20,667 bases of DNA from a virus. Made by a program: the position numbers and the translations under genes. Shown here piece by piece: positions 1 to 9,900 of the stretch. The stretch's first letter is position 1; every line of letters begins with the position of its first letter. The notes beneath the pieces are model-generated. The model was not told where the DNA came from and ran no database searches. It worked only from the letters and a program-made list of their open reading frames with translations. Location: positions 1 through 20,667 of the IMG/VR virus record IMGVR_UViG_3300027906_003867; one strand, given 5' to 3'.

Positions 1-30
1 TTAGAGGTAGCCCACTCTGTCTTTGATTGA
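1..30 (+). CDS. possible 3' end of an upstream gene (partial)
   Basis: Frame 1 is open from the window edge and ends with TGA at 28-30, encoding nine residues (LEVAHSVFD). It ends 13 bases before the terminase ATG, which fits the tight packing of the later genes. Nothing about function can be said from nine codons, and an open frame this short could be chance. Confidence 0.25.
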   Translation, partial: LEVAHSVFD

Positions 31-33
31 TCC

Positions 34-40
34 AAGGGGG
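34..40 (+). promoter_or_regulatory. ribosome binding site of the terminase gene
   Basis: The purine run AAGGGGG lies 3 bases upstream of the ATG at 44. Its spacing is shorter than usual. An in-frame TTG at 23 would put this run inside the coding region and has no comparable purine run before it, so the site favours the ATG at 44 as start. Confidence 0.45.
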
Positions 41-43
41 GCC

Positions 44-1762
44 ATGACTAACGCTACGCATGAACAACATGGCGGCAACGTCAGCAAAGTCAGGGGACAG
101 AAGACTCGTGAATTGTTCCTTGAAGGACTCGCGGAGCATGGAACTATCTCTAAGGCGTGTGCTATCGCTGGTGTCACACGATCCGCTTATGACAAGTGGA
201 GACAAAGGATACCTGACTTCGCTGAGAAAGCTGACTCCATCAGGGCGAAAGCTCTCGCTGACGGCGGTGTAGATAAGTGGGACGGCACGTTTCAAAGTTT
301 CAGAAGTCACTATTTCGGCCACATGTCCCCTTGGTTCCATATCAAAGCCATCGAAGCGTATGAAAACACACCACCCGGAAACATCACCCTCATCCTTTGG
401 CCTCCAGAACACGGCAAAACAACGTTGGCCGAGGACTACTTCTGCTACAAACTGGCGACCAACCCCGAATTCAGGATCACCGTCGGATCTGAGGGCCAAG
501 ACATGGCTCGCAAAATTCTTGGGCGTATACGTTCTAGGATGGAACCTCATGGACCTTTCCCTAAATATGTAGCTAAATATGGGCCTTTCGTACCTCAAAA
601 CCAGAGTGGTCGTAAAACTGCTCAAGCGTGGGGTGCTGATTATTTTAACGTATTTAAGAAGGCTAGTCACGATGAGCGTGACTATTCGATGGTTTCTTTA
701 GGTTGGAGATCGAAGATCGCTGGTACACGTACCGATCATTTGCATATTGATGATATTCAATCTCGTGTTTCGTTGAACCTTACCGAACAGATGTTCGAGA
801 TTTTCCGTCAGGACTGGTTAACCCGTCCGGGTGAGAATGGTCGTACAAGTATTAATGGTACTCGTGTGGGTGAAGGCGATTTTTATGAACGTGTAATGAA
901 TGAGATAGATCCAGATATTCTTTCTGTGATTAGATTCCCTGCGATAGTGACTAACGATGAGGGTGAACCTGAACCGTTGTGGCCTGAAATGTTCTCTATG
1001 GATGCGCTTGACAGGATTAGACGCAAGGTTGGTGAAGAGGCATGGTCACGTAACTATATGCAACAGCCAAGTTCTTCTGCTGAAGCTACGTTCGATGAGG
1101 AATCTATACAGAAATGTTTGAATCCTTTACGTTCAGTGAATCATCATCCACCAAAGGACTGCACTGTTTACATTGGGTTAGATCCTGCTTTGGGTTCTAA
1201 TAACTGTGTTATAGCGGCTACTCCGCATGAGGATAAGTTAAAGATTCTTTTCGTTAGAGAGGATGTCGGGCTTACCCGTAATGAGCAGATACTAGGCATT
1301 GTTGAAGAAGCGATACTTAGATGCGGGCAGAATGGTGCATCAGTATCAGATGTTGTTATCGAAGCGATGGTATTCCAGAAAGGTTTATCTCGTGATGAGC
1401 GTCTTATAGAGATGACTGAACGATATGGATTTCGTGTGAGAGAACATTTAACTGGTGTGAATAAGTATGATGAAACTATTGGAGTTCCTTCTATGGCTTT
1501 ATCGTTTATGCGTGGTGAAATTGACATTCCTTATGCAGATGATCCATCCACACGCCATCAGGCTGATGAACTAATAAGACAGTTGAAAGCATGGCGGCCA
1601 TTAAAACGTGGTACTAAACTAAGACAGGATCAAGTTATGGCATTATGGTTCATTTGGATACTCTGGCGGCAAAGGAAACAATCATATAGTGTTGACTCTT
1701 CACAATTCAGCTTTAAAGGACTACCTTGGAAGACAAGTGTATCTAATAGTAGGGTTTTTTAA
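44..1762 (+). CDS. terL: terminase large subunit with N-terminal helix-turn-helix
   Basis: This is the ATPase and nuclease of the DNA-packaging motor, which docks on the portal and cuts and pumps phage DNA into the prohead. From the ATG at 44 it has 572 residues. Residues about 21-54 look like a DNA-binding helix-turn-helix (TISKACAIAGVTRSAYDKW), as in small terminase subunits. The ATPase follows: a Walker A-type loop PPEHGKTT at 120-127 (Lys125) and Walker B LHIDD at 233-237. The C-terminal RNase H-like nuclease shows its expected acidic residues: Asp380 in YIGLDPALG, Glu440 in VVIEA and Asp529 in RQDQVMALW. All expected catalytic positions are present, so it should be active. No separate small subunit is seen in the window. 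Bases 300-540 are about half G+C, against about 40% downstream. The stop overlaps the portal ATG (TAATG). Confidence 0.93.
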   Translation: MTNATHEQHGGNVSKVRGQKTRELFLEGLAEHGTISKACAIAGVTRSAYDKWRQRIPDFAEKADSIRAKALADGGVDKWDGTFQSFRSHYFGHMSPWFHIKAIEAYENTPPGNITLILWPPEHGKTTLAEDYFCYKLATNPEFRITVGSEGQDMARKILGRIRSRMEPHGPFPKYVAKYGPFVPQNQSGRKTAQAWGADYFNVFKKASHDERDYSMVSLGWRSKIAGTRTDHLHIDDIQSRVSLNLTEQMFEIFRQDWLTRPGENGRTSINGTRVGEGDFYERVMNEIDPDILSVIRFPAIVTNDEGEPEPLWPEMFSMDALDRIRRKVGEEAWSRNYMQQPSSSAEATFDEESIQKCLNPLRSVNHHPPKDCTVYIGLDPALGSNNCVIAATPHEDKLKILFVREDVGLTRNEQILGIVEEAILRCGQNGASVSDVVIEAMVFQKGLSRDERLIEMTERYGFRVREHLTGVNKYDETIGVPSMALSFMRGEIDIPYADDPSTRHQADELIRQLKAWRPLKRGTKLRQDQVMALWFIWILWRQRKQSYSVDSSQFSFKGLPWKTSVSNSRVF

Positions 1763-3579
1763 TGTATACCTTTGATGAAATAGTAGGAATTATAAGACAA
1801 AGGCAGGATATCCAAAGTCCTTTATTGGAAAGAATGCTTGAAGTTAAAGAAAGATATAACGGGGAATATGTAATTCCTTTGCCTTCGATGGAGAATGAAC
1901 CTGTTTTACCTCCATTAACTCCTGCTCTTATAGCAGAGAACATTGATGCTGTAGCTCAACGAGCCTCATCAGTTATGCCTTTCATCGGATGTCCTGCTAT
2001 AGACCAGTCTAAAGAACGAGGTGTTCGTTCCCGTGAGTACGCTGATATCCGTAGACGCGCACTTGCCGCTACGTGGTATTCTTCAAAGTATAAACTAAAG
2101 ATGCGTAGGGCATATCGTCATCTAGCTGGATACGCCACATCATGTCTAGTAGTTACTCCTGATTTTGACAAGGGGGTACCACGTATTGATGTTCGTGATC
2201 CTCTTGGTGTGTACCCAGAACCTAAAGCATATGAAGATGTAGAAGTTCCACGTAACTGTGGTTTCATTTACGGCAAGTCAGGCGACTGGCTACGTGCTCA
2301 TTATCCTGCCGCTAGGCAAGAGAATGGTGGACCTGTGCCTTCAGATAAGAACGCCCGTCAAGAATTGTGGGATGTGTGCGAATGGGTGGATGAAGAACAC
2401 ATTGTTATTGGAATAATGGGACCACGTTATAATCATCATAATCAAACCTACCCATATCATAGTACGCAAATAGAACTATCTCGTGCGCCTAACAAATCTG
2501 GTATGCCTTGTGTTATAACTCCGGGTCGAGTTTCATTAGATAAGATAGCTTCCTCTGTTTCTAACGTAGTTGGAATCGTAGATCTTATGTCAAAAATGAT
2601 GGCATTGGAAATACTTGCACAAGAAAAAGCAATCTTTCCTGATAGGTATATAATAGGACGATCGGGTCAGGTACCCATGATCGTCGGAGGTGAATGGAAA
2701 GACGGTCGTGAAGGAGAAGTAAATGTACTCCTCGATGCAGAAGCTATCGGCGAATTAAAATCAACTCCTGATCCGAGCACAAACATTGCGATCGACAGAT
2801 TGGAAAGAAATGCTCGTATTTCAACAGGAACCGTCCCCCAGATTGGTGGAGAAACCTATGGAGCGCTCCGTACCGGAAGAGGAATTGATTCCCTTATGGG
2901 CGCGGCGCTTGATCCGCGCATCCAAGAGATGCAAGAGATTATGGAGGCTCATCTTCCTCATCTAAATGAATGCCTGTTCGCTACTTACAAAGGTTACTTT
3001 GGTAGCAAACAGTTCTCTATGTTCACTGGCTACGCTGGAGATTTTGGACAAGTAGAGTTCACTCCAAACGAACACTTTGAAACACATGACAATGTTGTTT
3101 CGTACTCAATTCCCGGCGCAGACATTCAAGGCACGACGATACAATTAGGTCAGTTGCTTTCAATGAAAGGAATCAGCTTACGTACTTTCCGTACTAAGCA
3201 TCCATTCATTGAGGATGCTGAAGCTGAAGGACGTAGGGTAGATGAAGAACAACTTGAGGAGGCAGTTATGGCGGCGATACAGCAACAAGCATTGTCCGGT
3301 CAGTTGCCAGTGGTGTATGTCTCTAAGATTGAGAAGCATCGTAGGAAGGGTCTTGATATTTTTGAGGCTATCGAAAAAGCCGATAGTGAGATTCGTGAAG
3401 AGCAAGCGGCTGTAGCACCACCACCTGAACAGGGTATGGCTATGGCTCCAGAACAAGCACCCGGTTTAGCGGCTGGTCCAGAAGGTATGGCTCCGCAAGG
3501 AGGCCCTCCTACTGGTGGGCAAGAGATGACTCCTGAAGCCGCCGCTCAATTAGTGGGTGCATTACAGGCAGGTATCTAA
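1762..3579 (+). CDS. portal protein
   Basis: Portal proteins form the dodecameric ring at one capsid vertex through which DNA enters and leaves, and they bind the terminase and the neck. The call rests on the position directly after terL, a length of 605 residues, and the block GGETYGALRTGRGIDSLMG at about 362-380 followed by ALDPRIQEMQ. From memory, that block resembles actinobacterial-phage portals (a Gly-Gly, Arg-Thr-Gly-Arg-Gly stretch before the long helix). The N-terminal half is mixed alpha/beta with no signal peptide. Residues about 550-605 form a low-complexity tail rich in Pro, Gly, Met, Gln and Ala, probably disordered and perhaps facing the capsid interior. That tail ends with EAAAQL, also found at the end of the next protein. 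Start and stop overlap the neighbours by one base each. Confidence 0.85.
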   Translation: MYTFDEIVGIIRQRQDIQSPLLERMLEVKERYNGEYVIPLPSMENEPVLPPLTPALIAENIDAVAQRASSVMPFIGCPAIDQSKERGVRSREYADIRRRALAATWYSSKYKLKMRRAYRHLAGYATSCLVVTPDFDKGVPRIDVRDPLGVYPEPKAYEDVEVPRNCGFIYGKSGDWLRAHYPAARQENGGPVPSDKNARQELWDVCEWVDEEHIVIGIMGPRYNHHNQTYPYHSTQIELSRAPNKSGMPCVITPGRVSLDKIASSVSNVVGIVDLMSKMMALEILAQEKAIFPDRYIIGRSGQVPMIVGGEWKDGREGEVNVLLDAEAIGELKSTPDPSTNIAIDRLERNARISTGTVPQIGGETYGALRTGRGIDSLMGAALDPRIQEMQEIMEAHLPHLNECLFATYKGYFGSKQFSMFTGYAGDFGQVEFTPNEHFETHDNVVSYSIPGADIQGTTIQLGQLLSMKGISLRTFRTKHPFIEDAEAEGRRVDEEQLEEAVMAAIQQQALSGQLPVVYVSKIEKHRRKGLDIFEAIEKADSEIREEQAAVAPPPEQGMAMAPEQAPGLAAGPEGMAPQGGPPTGGQEMTPEAAAQLVGALQAGI

Positions 3580-3980
3580 TGCCAAGGAAAAGACAAAACG
3601 TAGGGTTAGAACACGGTGGCGATTACGGCACTGTTCAAGCTACAGCAGATAGTATGAATCCTAATATGGGTGGGGTACCCCTCCAAGGTGGTGAGGTAGC
3701 TCCAGATTTAAGTGGGATGCAACAAGCATCTCCTCCTATTAGACCACAGCGACCAGAGCAACCAACTACGTTAGGTCAACCTATACCTATTGAAGCGGCG
3801 CAAGCATTTACTCCACAGGTTAAACCTTTAACTGCACCGGGACAAACCTTTGGGCAAAGACCCTCTATAACTTCTATGCCATCTCCAAAACAAGAAGCCG
3901 CTGTATTGGTTTCTTCTTGGGCTTCTGCTACAGGAGATCCGCTACTCGCTGAAGCGGCGGCACAATTAGCTAATGGCTGA
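3579..3980 (+). CDS. small Pro/Gln-rich disordered protein, unknown function
   Basis: I do not recognise this 133-residue protein. It begins with a basic patch (MPRKRQ), is rich in Pro, Gln, Gly and Thr through about residue 105, and ends in a short Ala-rich helix containing EAAAQL. It lacks membrane segments and enzyme motifs and is probably largely disordered. It lies between the portal and the giant gene, overlapping the former by 1 base and the latter by 8 (ATGGCTGA). The position and composition would suit a scaffold-like, linker or portal-associated factor, but that is inference. The start overlaps the portal stop and has only a weak purine-rich site, so translation is probably coupled. 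It could alternatively be a detached extension of the portal tail, which has similar composition. Confidence 0.75.
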   Translation: MPRKRQNVGLEHGGDYGTVQATADSMNPNMGGVPLQGGEVAPDLSGMQQASPPIRPQRPEQPTTLGQPIPIEAAQAFTPQVKPLTAPGQTFGQRPSITSMPSPKQEAAVLVSSWASATGDPLLAEAAAQLANG

Positions 3981-6900
3981 ACGGGCTGGCAATAGAAAAG
4001 CCATAGGAACTTTCCAAGAGTATTCGTCTTTTGATGAAGAGCATTACGGTAGGCGTATGCAACTTTTGCTTAAAGCAGGAGGTGACCGTTATTTAAAAGA
4101 TGCTCCTGATACTCTCATTGCTTTAGCTAGTTCTTCTAAATCAGATAATGATATGCTTGATACTTTTCTTGATGGTCACACTCAAGTTGATTTCAATATG
4201 ATGAAAGAAAAAATGGAGGCTATGCCTCACCAGTTACAAGAGGCAGAATTTAATTCTCTTCCTGTAGCTACGCAGAATGTTCTTTTAAACGCAGGGTATG
4301 AAATACCTGATGCTAGTAGAGATGCTTTGTGGAAACGTATGTTGACATGGGATATCCCACTATTACCTGAAGAACATTTTGGTTCAGCAGTTAAATGGGG
4401 GATGGCTCCTATACGTGCTGTCGGTTTCGTAGCTGGTAAAGCAACAAGCACTCTTTGGGAAAAAGCAGTAATGGAACCTTCACGTTTTGCTACTCGACTT
4501 GGTAGAACAGGAGCTTATCTAACACAAAGGTATGGTGGTATTGCAAGTTGGGATCCATTAGCAGGCGCTCAAATGGGTAACCCTGCTAAATGGAGAGAAG
4601 CGTGGAATGCGACTAAACGGCAGAACGATTCTTTTTATGCTGGTACGTTAGAAAAATCTATTGAGCTTGTAGGTAAAGAACAAACAAATCTTTTGAGATC
4701 ATATCTTGCTGATGGCCAGCAAGGAGTTTATGAACTTATTTTAAATCAAGCACAAGGTGATGAACGAACGGCACAAGCAAGATTTGAAGCGTGGCAATCT
4801 ACGTTAGATAATCAAAATTCTTTAGATGCTTTACAAGTATTAGAGACTGGGAAGCTGACAATCTTTGATGCTTCCATCAGAGGATTTAATGCTGTGTCTC
4901 CTTATGATGTTTCTCCTAATAGTGTAGGTGGAAAGATAGTTGGAAGTGTCGGCGCTCTTGGTATAGAGATCCTTTTAGATCCTATGACTTGGGCTGGTGG
5001 TGCTTATGTAAAGATTTATAAAGCTATTAAATCTGGTGTGCGGGGTAGTGAGTACACAAAGAATCTAATTGATCTTCAAAGAAGAATTGCTATGACTGTT
5101 CGCACAGAGGACAGGATTTGGAAAACGATTAGAGGGGGACAAGGTGGGCAACTTTTTAAAGATTTAAAAGTTTGGAATCCTACTACTGGAACTTTCTCTG
5201 ATCCTACAGATGAGATTGCTGATTGGATTAAACAACCTAAAAAAGCTCGTGATGCCGCCGCTACCATAGATGGCATTCCTGTTTTCCAACCGCTACGTGA
5301 TCTATGGCAATCAGCCGCAGTTAGGATAGGAACAAGCCCACTTGTTTTACGCGCACAAGGTCATGCACACAATCGGTTTATTGACAGGGTGACTGATGCT
5401 TTCGGAGAGTTAGATGCACAGCAATTAGCTGAGATGCAGTTTAAAAAAACTGAAGCCTACTTAGATGGGTCTAAGACTTGGAAACAGAAACAAGCTGAAC
5501 TAATAGATGCAGGAGAATTCAATGTAGTTGATCCGATAGGACAGTTGCTACGTGATGTTCCCGGACTGCGTTCAATAATGCCAGACATGCTTAAACATCA
5601 CATGATGCGAAGGAAAATGAATCTTGTAGTAGATCAAGCGTACATTAATGAAAATGGTTACTTTGAAATCATAGATGATTTTACTGGTGAAATAATCAGT
5701 CAAGCTGATATAAGTGGATTCCATAATGTTCCAGATAGTGGTGTGTATGGAAAGAAGTTTTCACCTACAGACGAAGGTTGGATTGTTTGGGATGACATTC
5801 TTAAAGATCCAATAGAGATGAGAGGGATGACTAATAGGTCATTCCCTAGTCTTGCAGATCACGAAGGCTACTGGGAATTCTTAGAGAGTGCTGAAGGTAT
5901 GAAAGGGTTGGCAAGTAGTTTAGGTGGTGTTGATCCTGAAGCTATGTGGATACCTGCTATCTCAGCTTTCGGTGAACAGTGGATTAAAACTAAACGATGG
6001 GTTCGGAAGACACAAGACTTTTATAATGTTGACCTAGAAGCTAAAGCTGATATGGCTCGTTTAACTGCACAGTTTTTAGTTAAGCAAGGAAATTATGTAC
6101 ATAGAAAAGTATGGGAAGGTATCGAAGAAGGGGCAATTCAATTAAGTAAAGATATAGATGAACTTGATTTAGACAGACTTCTTAAAGACCCAAGACTCAC
6201 AGACAAAGCAGAACTCTCTCATAGCTACGATGAGTTGGGGTTGAACCATGACGACTACCAACAGATACAAGACGCAGTAGAAATTTTTGAGAAAGAAGCA
6301 CCTCTCTTTATTCTTGAGGATGCAGAGATGTCTGACCTTTACCATTGGTATGAAGCTGATGGATGGCATTTCCAAAAAAATCCAGACACAGGTGTATTAG
6401 AATTAACTGTAAAAAAACCTCCTGCATTTAAAAAGACTAAAGATCTTTATACAAGAAAAAGAAAAGAGCTAGAAGATAAATACTTTGACTCGAAGATACA
6501 TGGCGCTGGTAGCCAGAATGGTGAACTTGATTGGTTGACTAGAACAGGTATCATAACGAGATCGACTGCTACAGCTTTGATGTATCATCCTGCTAAGTTC
6601 GCAGAGAAACTAACAACCTATGTTCCCAAGGCAAGGCACTTAGATTTAACTGATCCTAATCTTGGACTTCAAGAGTTCCAAGCATTAGTTGATATGGGTG
6701 TTCTAGCTGATATGCCACGGACACAGATAGATCACTTCTTCCGTGACTACGTTCTAGGCAATGAAGCTGATAGGTGGAGAGTAACTACAGAATTTTATCT
6801 TGACTTCTTAGGTAGATCAGGAGCTATCTTAATGGGTGGTTCAGATGTAACAAAATTCATCGAACGATTTGTTAGACACGGCTACCATAAATATGGTCAA

Positions 6901-9900
6901 GTAGCAGAAGACTTTGTTGGAATACATGGTCTTAATGTTCGTGTAGCTGTTCATCCAAGCCAAGAACATTTAGCTCAGTTTGCTAAAGCAAATGTAATTC
7001 CTGATTACAGAGAGTTGGCGGCTGTTTCAAGATACATGTCTATGTATAGAAGACTCGGATGGGGGCTACCGTTACCGCAGATAGATAAGTTTATTGCTCG
7101 TGCTTGGCGACCAGCAGTTCTATTACGATTAGGTTACGTTGCTCGTAACGGTGGGGAAGAGCTTGCTACATGGTGGTGGCGTGAAGGTCCTACTAATTAT
7201 TTGAAACAGAAGATGGCACGTAAAGCTGTAGATATGCATCCAGTATGGGATGAGTACGGTCGCCGTGTAATGATGAAAGGTACTGACAAATTAGCTGATG
7301 GTCAAACTGTAGCTGATGCTGTAAGAGCGCCATTGTTCTGGCGGCCTTTCTCTAGACTGTGGAGATCATTCAATGAGTTCGCTGGTGTAGGAGACTACGC
7401 AATTACTACTAGAGCTATTAAAGAATCTATTGAAGCGAAGCCATACAAATGGCAATTTATGACTGAGGATCAAAGAGTAGAAGTTTTCAAACAAGTACGT
7501 GCAGGTATTGAAAAAGATATCAAAGCAAAGAAATGGTACAGCCCAAGTAAAACCAGTAAAAGATTATTTGAATTTGCTGATTCTAAAGCCAATGAGTTTA
7601 GTTTACTGTTAGATAATGTAAGAGATAAAATTCCGGGGCTACCATCAAAACATAAGCTTGCTGAAAAAATTGGTCGTGCAGTAGATGTAGATCACGATAA
7701 AAGAGTAGATGCGATTATACGTACTTACACTCATCCAACAATATTAGATGCACAAATGAAAGATGTTCTCGGTGGGTTTGATAACTATCTTAACTATTCA
7801 AAAAATACTTTAGATGATGCTTTAAGACAGACAGGTGTAGATAACCCAATCAATAATCTTGTTCAAATGGCAATGGTTGGTGTTCGTGAAAATACAGATT
7901 TGAAATACATCAGTACCATTGATAGCAGTTCTGTTCATGGTGTTCCTAAATCTGTAGCTGTCGCTCAAAGACTTGACATGATTAGTGAAGATAAAGCCGC
8001 TAGAAGATTTATACAAGAAGCAATGCATCATGTACCTGTAAACACTAGAGAAAAGTTACGACATCTTTCAGAGCAACTTCTTATAGCAGATCTTGATTTA
8101 GCACATTTAGCTACTGCTAATCCAGAAGAGATTGTTTTAACAGCTTTAAGAAAAGACCCCAAATCATTCGATAAACTCAGCAAAGCTTATAACAATATTA
8201 TTCCTGACGAAGCGATAGATGAAACAGGAGAATTAATATCTTCTGTAGTCTCAGGTGACATGGGTTACATAGATGCTGTGGATGAGTTCATTGAAGGCAG
8301 AGCCGGAGAAGAGCAATGGATTTGGGATATGCTTTTAAATCCTAAAGATGCCGCTGGTGTTGAAATAGGTGCCGATTGGAACCTCATGGCATTTCTATTA
8401 AGTGACCCAGATCAACTTGATATTGCAAAACTTACTGACAATTTTGATGAAGCAATAGATCGTGGCATGAAAGCATACGTAAGTTATCTTTCTGGCACAC
8501 CTGAAGGACAGCAATTCATTATGTCTTCTCACCGTGGTTCCGCTGGTGGCAGAGCAAAAGGTAGAATGGATCTTCCTTTACCTCCCGGAATGTCACGCTT
8601 ATTCATGCCGATGGTACCTGTTAGATTGGCGCAAAAATATACAGACATGCTACGTCCCGGTGGTGGGTTAACAAAAGAATGGTTTAACACATTTGTAGAT
8701 TCGCTTGGAGAAAGATTAACAACTATTGGTATATCTGCTGACGAAGCTACTAAAGCCGCTAGGTTGCTACATCCGGGTAATGTAGGTGAAACTTTATCTG
8801 CTCAAGTAGCTTTGATGGAAGAGTGGACACAGACTGGAAATTATTTCCCTGTGGTAGTTGGTAGTGCTGATGATCGTGTAGCTAGTGCTATATCCGAAAC
8901 GCTTATTGACATGTTGGATGATGGTCTAGCAACTGCTTCTGATGTTGCGACAGGTTCAGCAAGAGGAATGATTGGTTCTTTAGATGTGAACTCTGAATCT
9001 TTGTTTAATCAAGGTGGGTTTGCTTCTCATAGCCGTCCTGAGTTTAGAACTACCGTAACAAGAAACGGTGTTAAAGGTACTACTGAGTATAAAACATTAG
9101 CTGACGATATATCTGGTGAGCATTGGAATGACTTCTTTGGATTTGAAGGTGGTCGTGATCCTATTACTGGAGAAGTAACAGGGCGTGGTGTTGTTGGTGC
9201 TAAAGAATTTGGTGAAGGTGGATTAAAGAATGAAACAATGATAGGTGTTGGAGGGACTCATCTTCTATCTCCTAAGCCCGGAGGTTTCACTCCTATTCAT
9301 ATGCTTGATGGGCAACCACAAGTAGGCACAGTCAAGATTTATAAAGATAAAACTGGCAGGTTTATTCTTTTAGAAGAAGGAACTGAAATAGATCCTGACG
9401 CTGTTGATTGGTTTGCAAACGCAGAACTTGTAGAAGAACAACGTGTGCCTATGAATGGTATTCGTGCTACTGCTGAAGAGTACGCTTTGTTAGCTAAACA
9501 AGAACTCATTGATCTTTTGTCAAGTGGTTCACGGCGTGGTGTCGGTCAAGAAGAATGGTTCTACCCTTGGATACGTGAAACCATAAGTGGTCAACCTGTT
9601 AGCGCTCATAGAGTTCATCGTGCCGCTACAGATGGTAGATGGTGGCCTCATGCACCTAAAGATATTTTAGCTTTCGTTCCTGTTACTAATGAAGCTGGTG
9701 GGATTGGAGAAAAAATTAGTGACGCTTGGACTACTGTTTTAAGAAACTGGTTTGATGGTGTTGTTAATCCCATGATTGGTGCGATGGTAAGGGAACCTAT
9801 GTTCCAGCATTATTTGATGCTTGGTTGGGATCAAACGATAGGTATCCGTCGTAATTTTGATAGAGCGAAACGTGATGTTGTCTCTAAAGAAACTATTAGA

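Noticed and set aside
23-25. TTG as the start of the terminase
   Set aside because: It would add seven residues and place the purine-rich site inside the gene; the ATG at 44 is better supported, though the spacing there is short.
1168-1527. Open frame of 119 codons on the minus strand inside the terminase gene
   Set aside because: It lies opposite the catalytic nuclease region, has no recognisable product or ribosome binding site, and all other genes are on the plus strand.
1753-1764. T-run (GGTTTTTTAATG) at the terminase-portal junction as a possible -1 frameshift site
   Set aside because: A -1 shift would enter the portal frame, but the run does not form a proper slippery heptamer and the overlapping ATG gives a simpler coupled start.
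4423-4446. GFVAGKAT in the giant protein as a P-loop
   Set aside because: The spacing is Gly-x3-Gly-Lys and not the Gly-x4-Gly-Lys of Walker A, and no Walker B strand is recognisable nearby.
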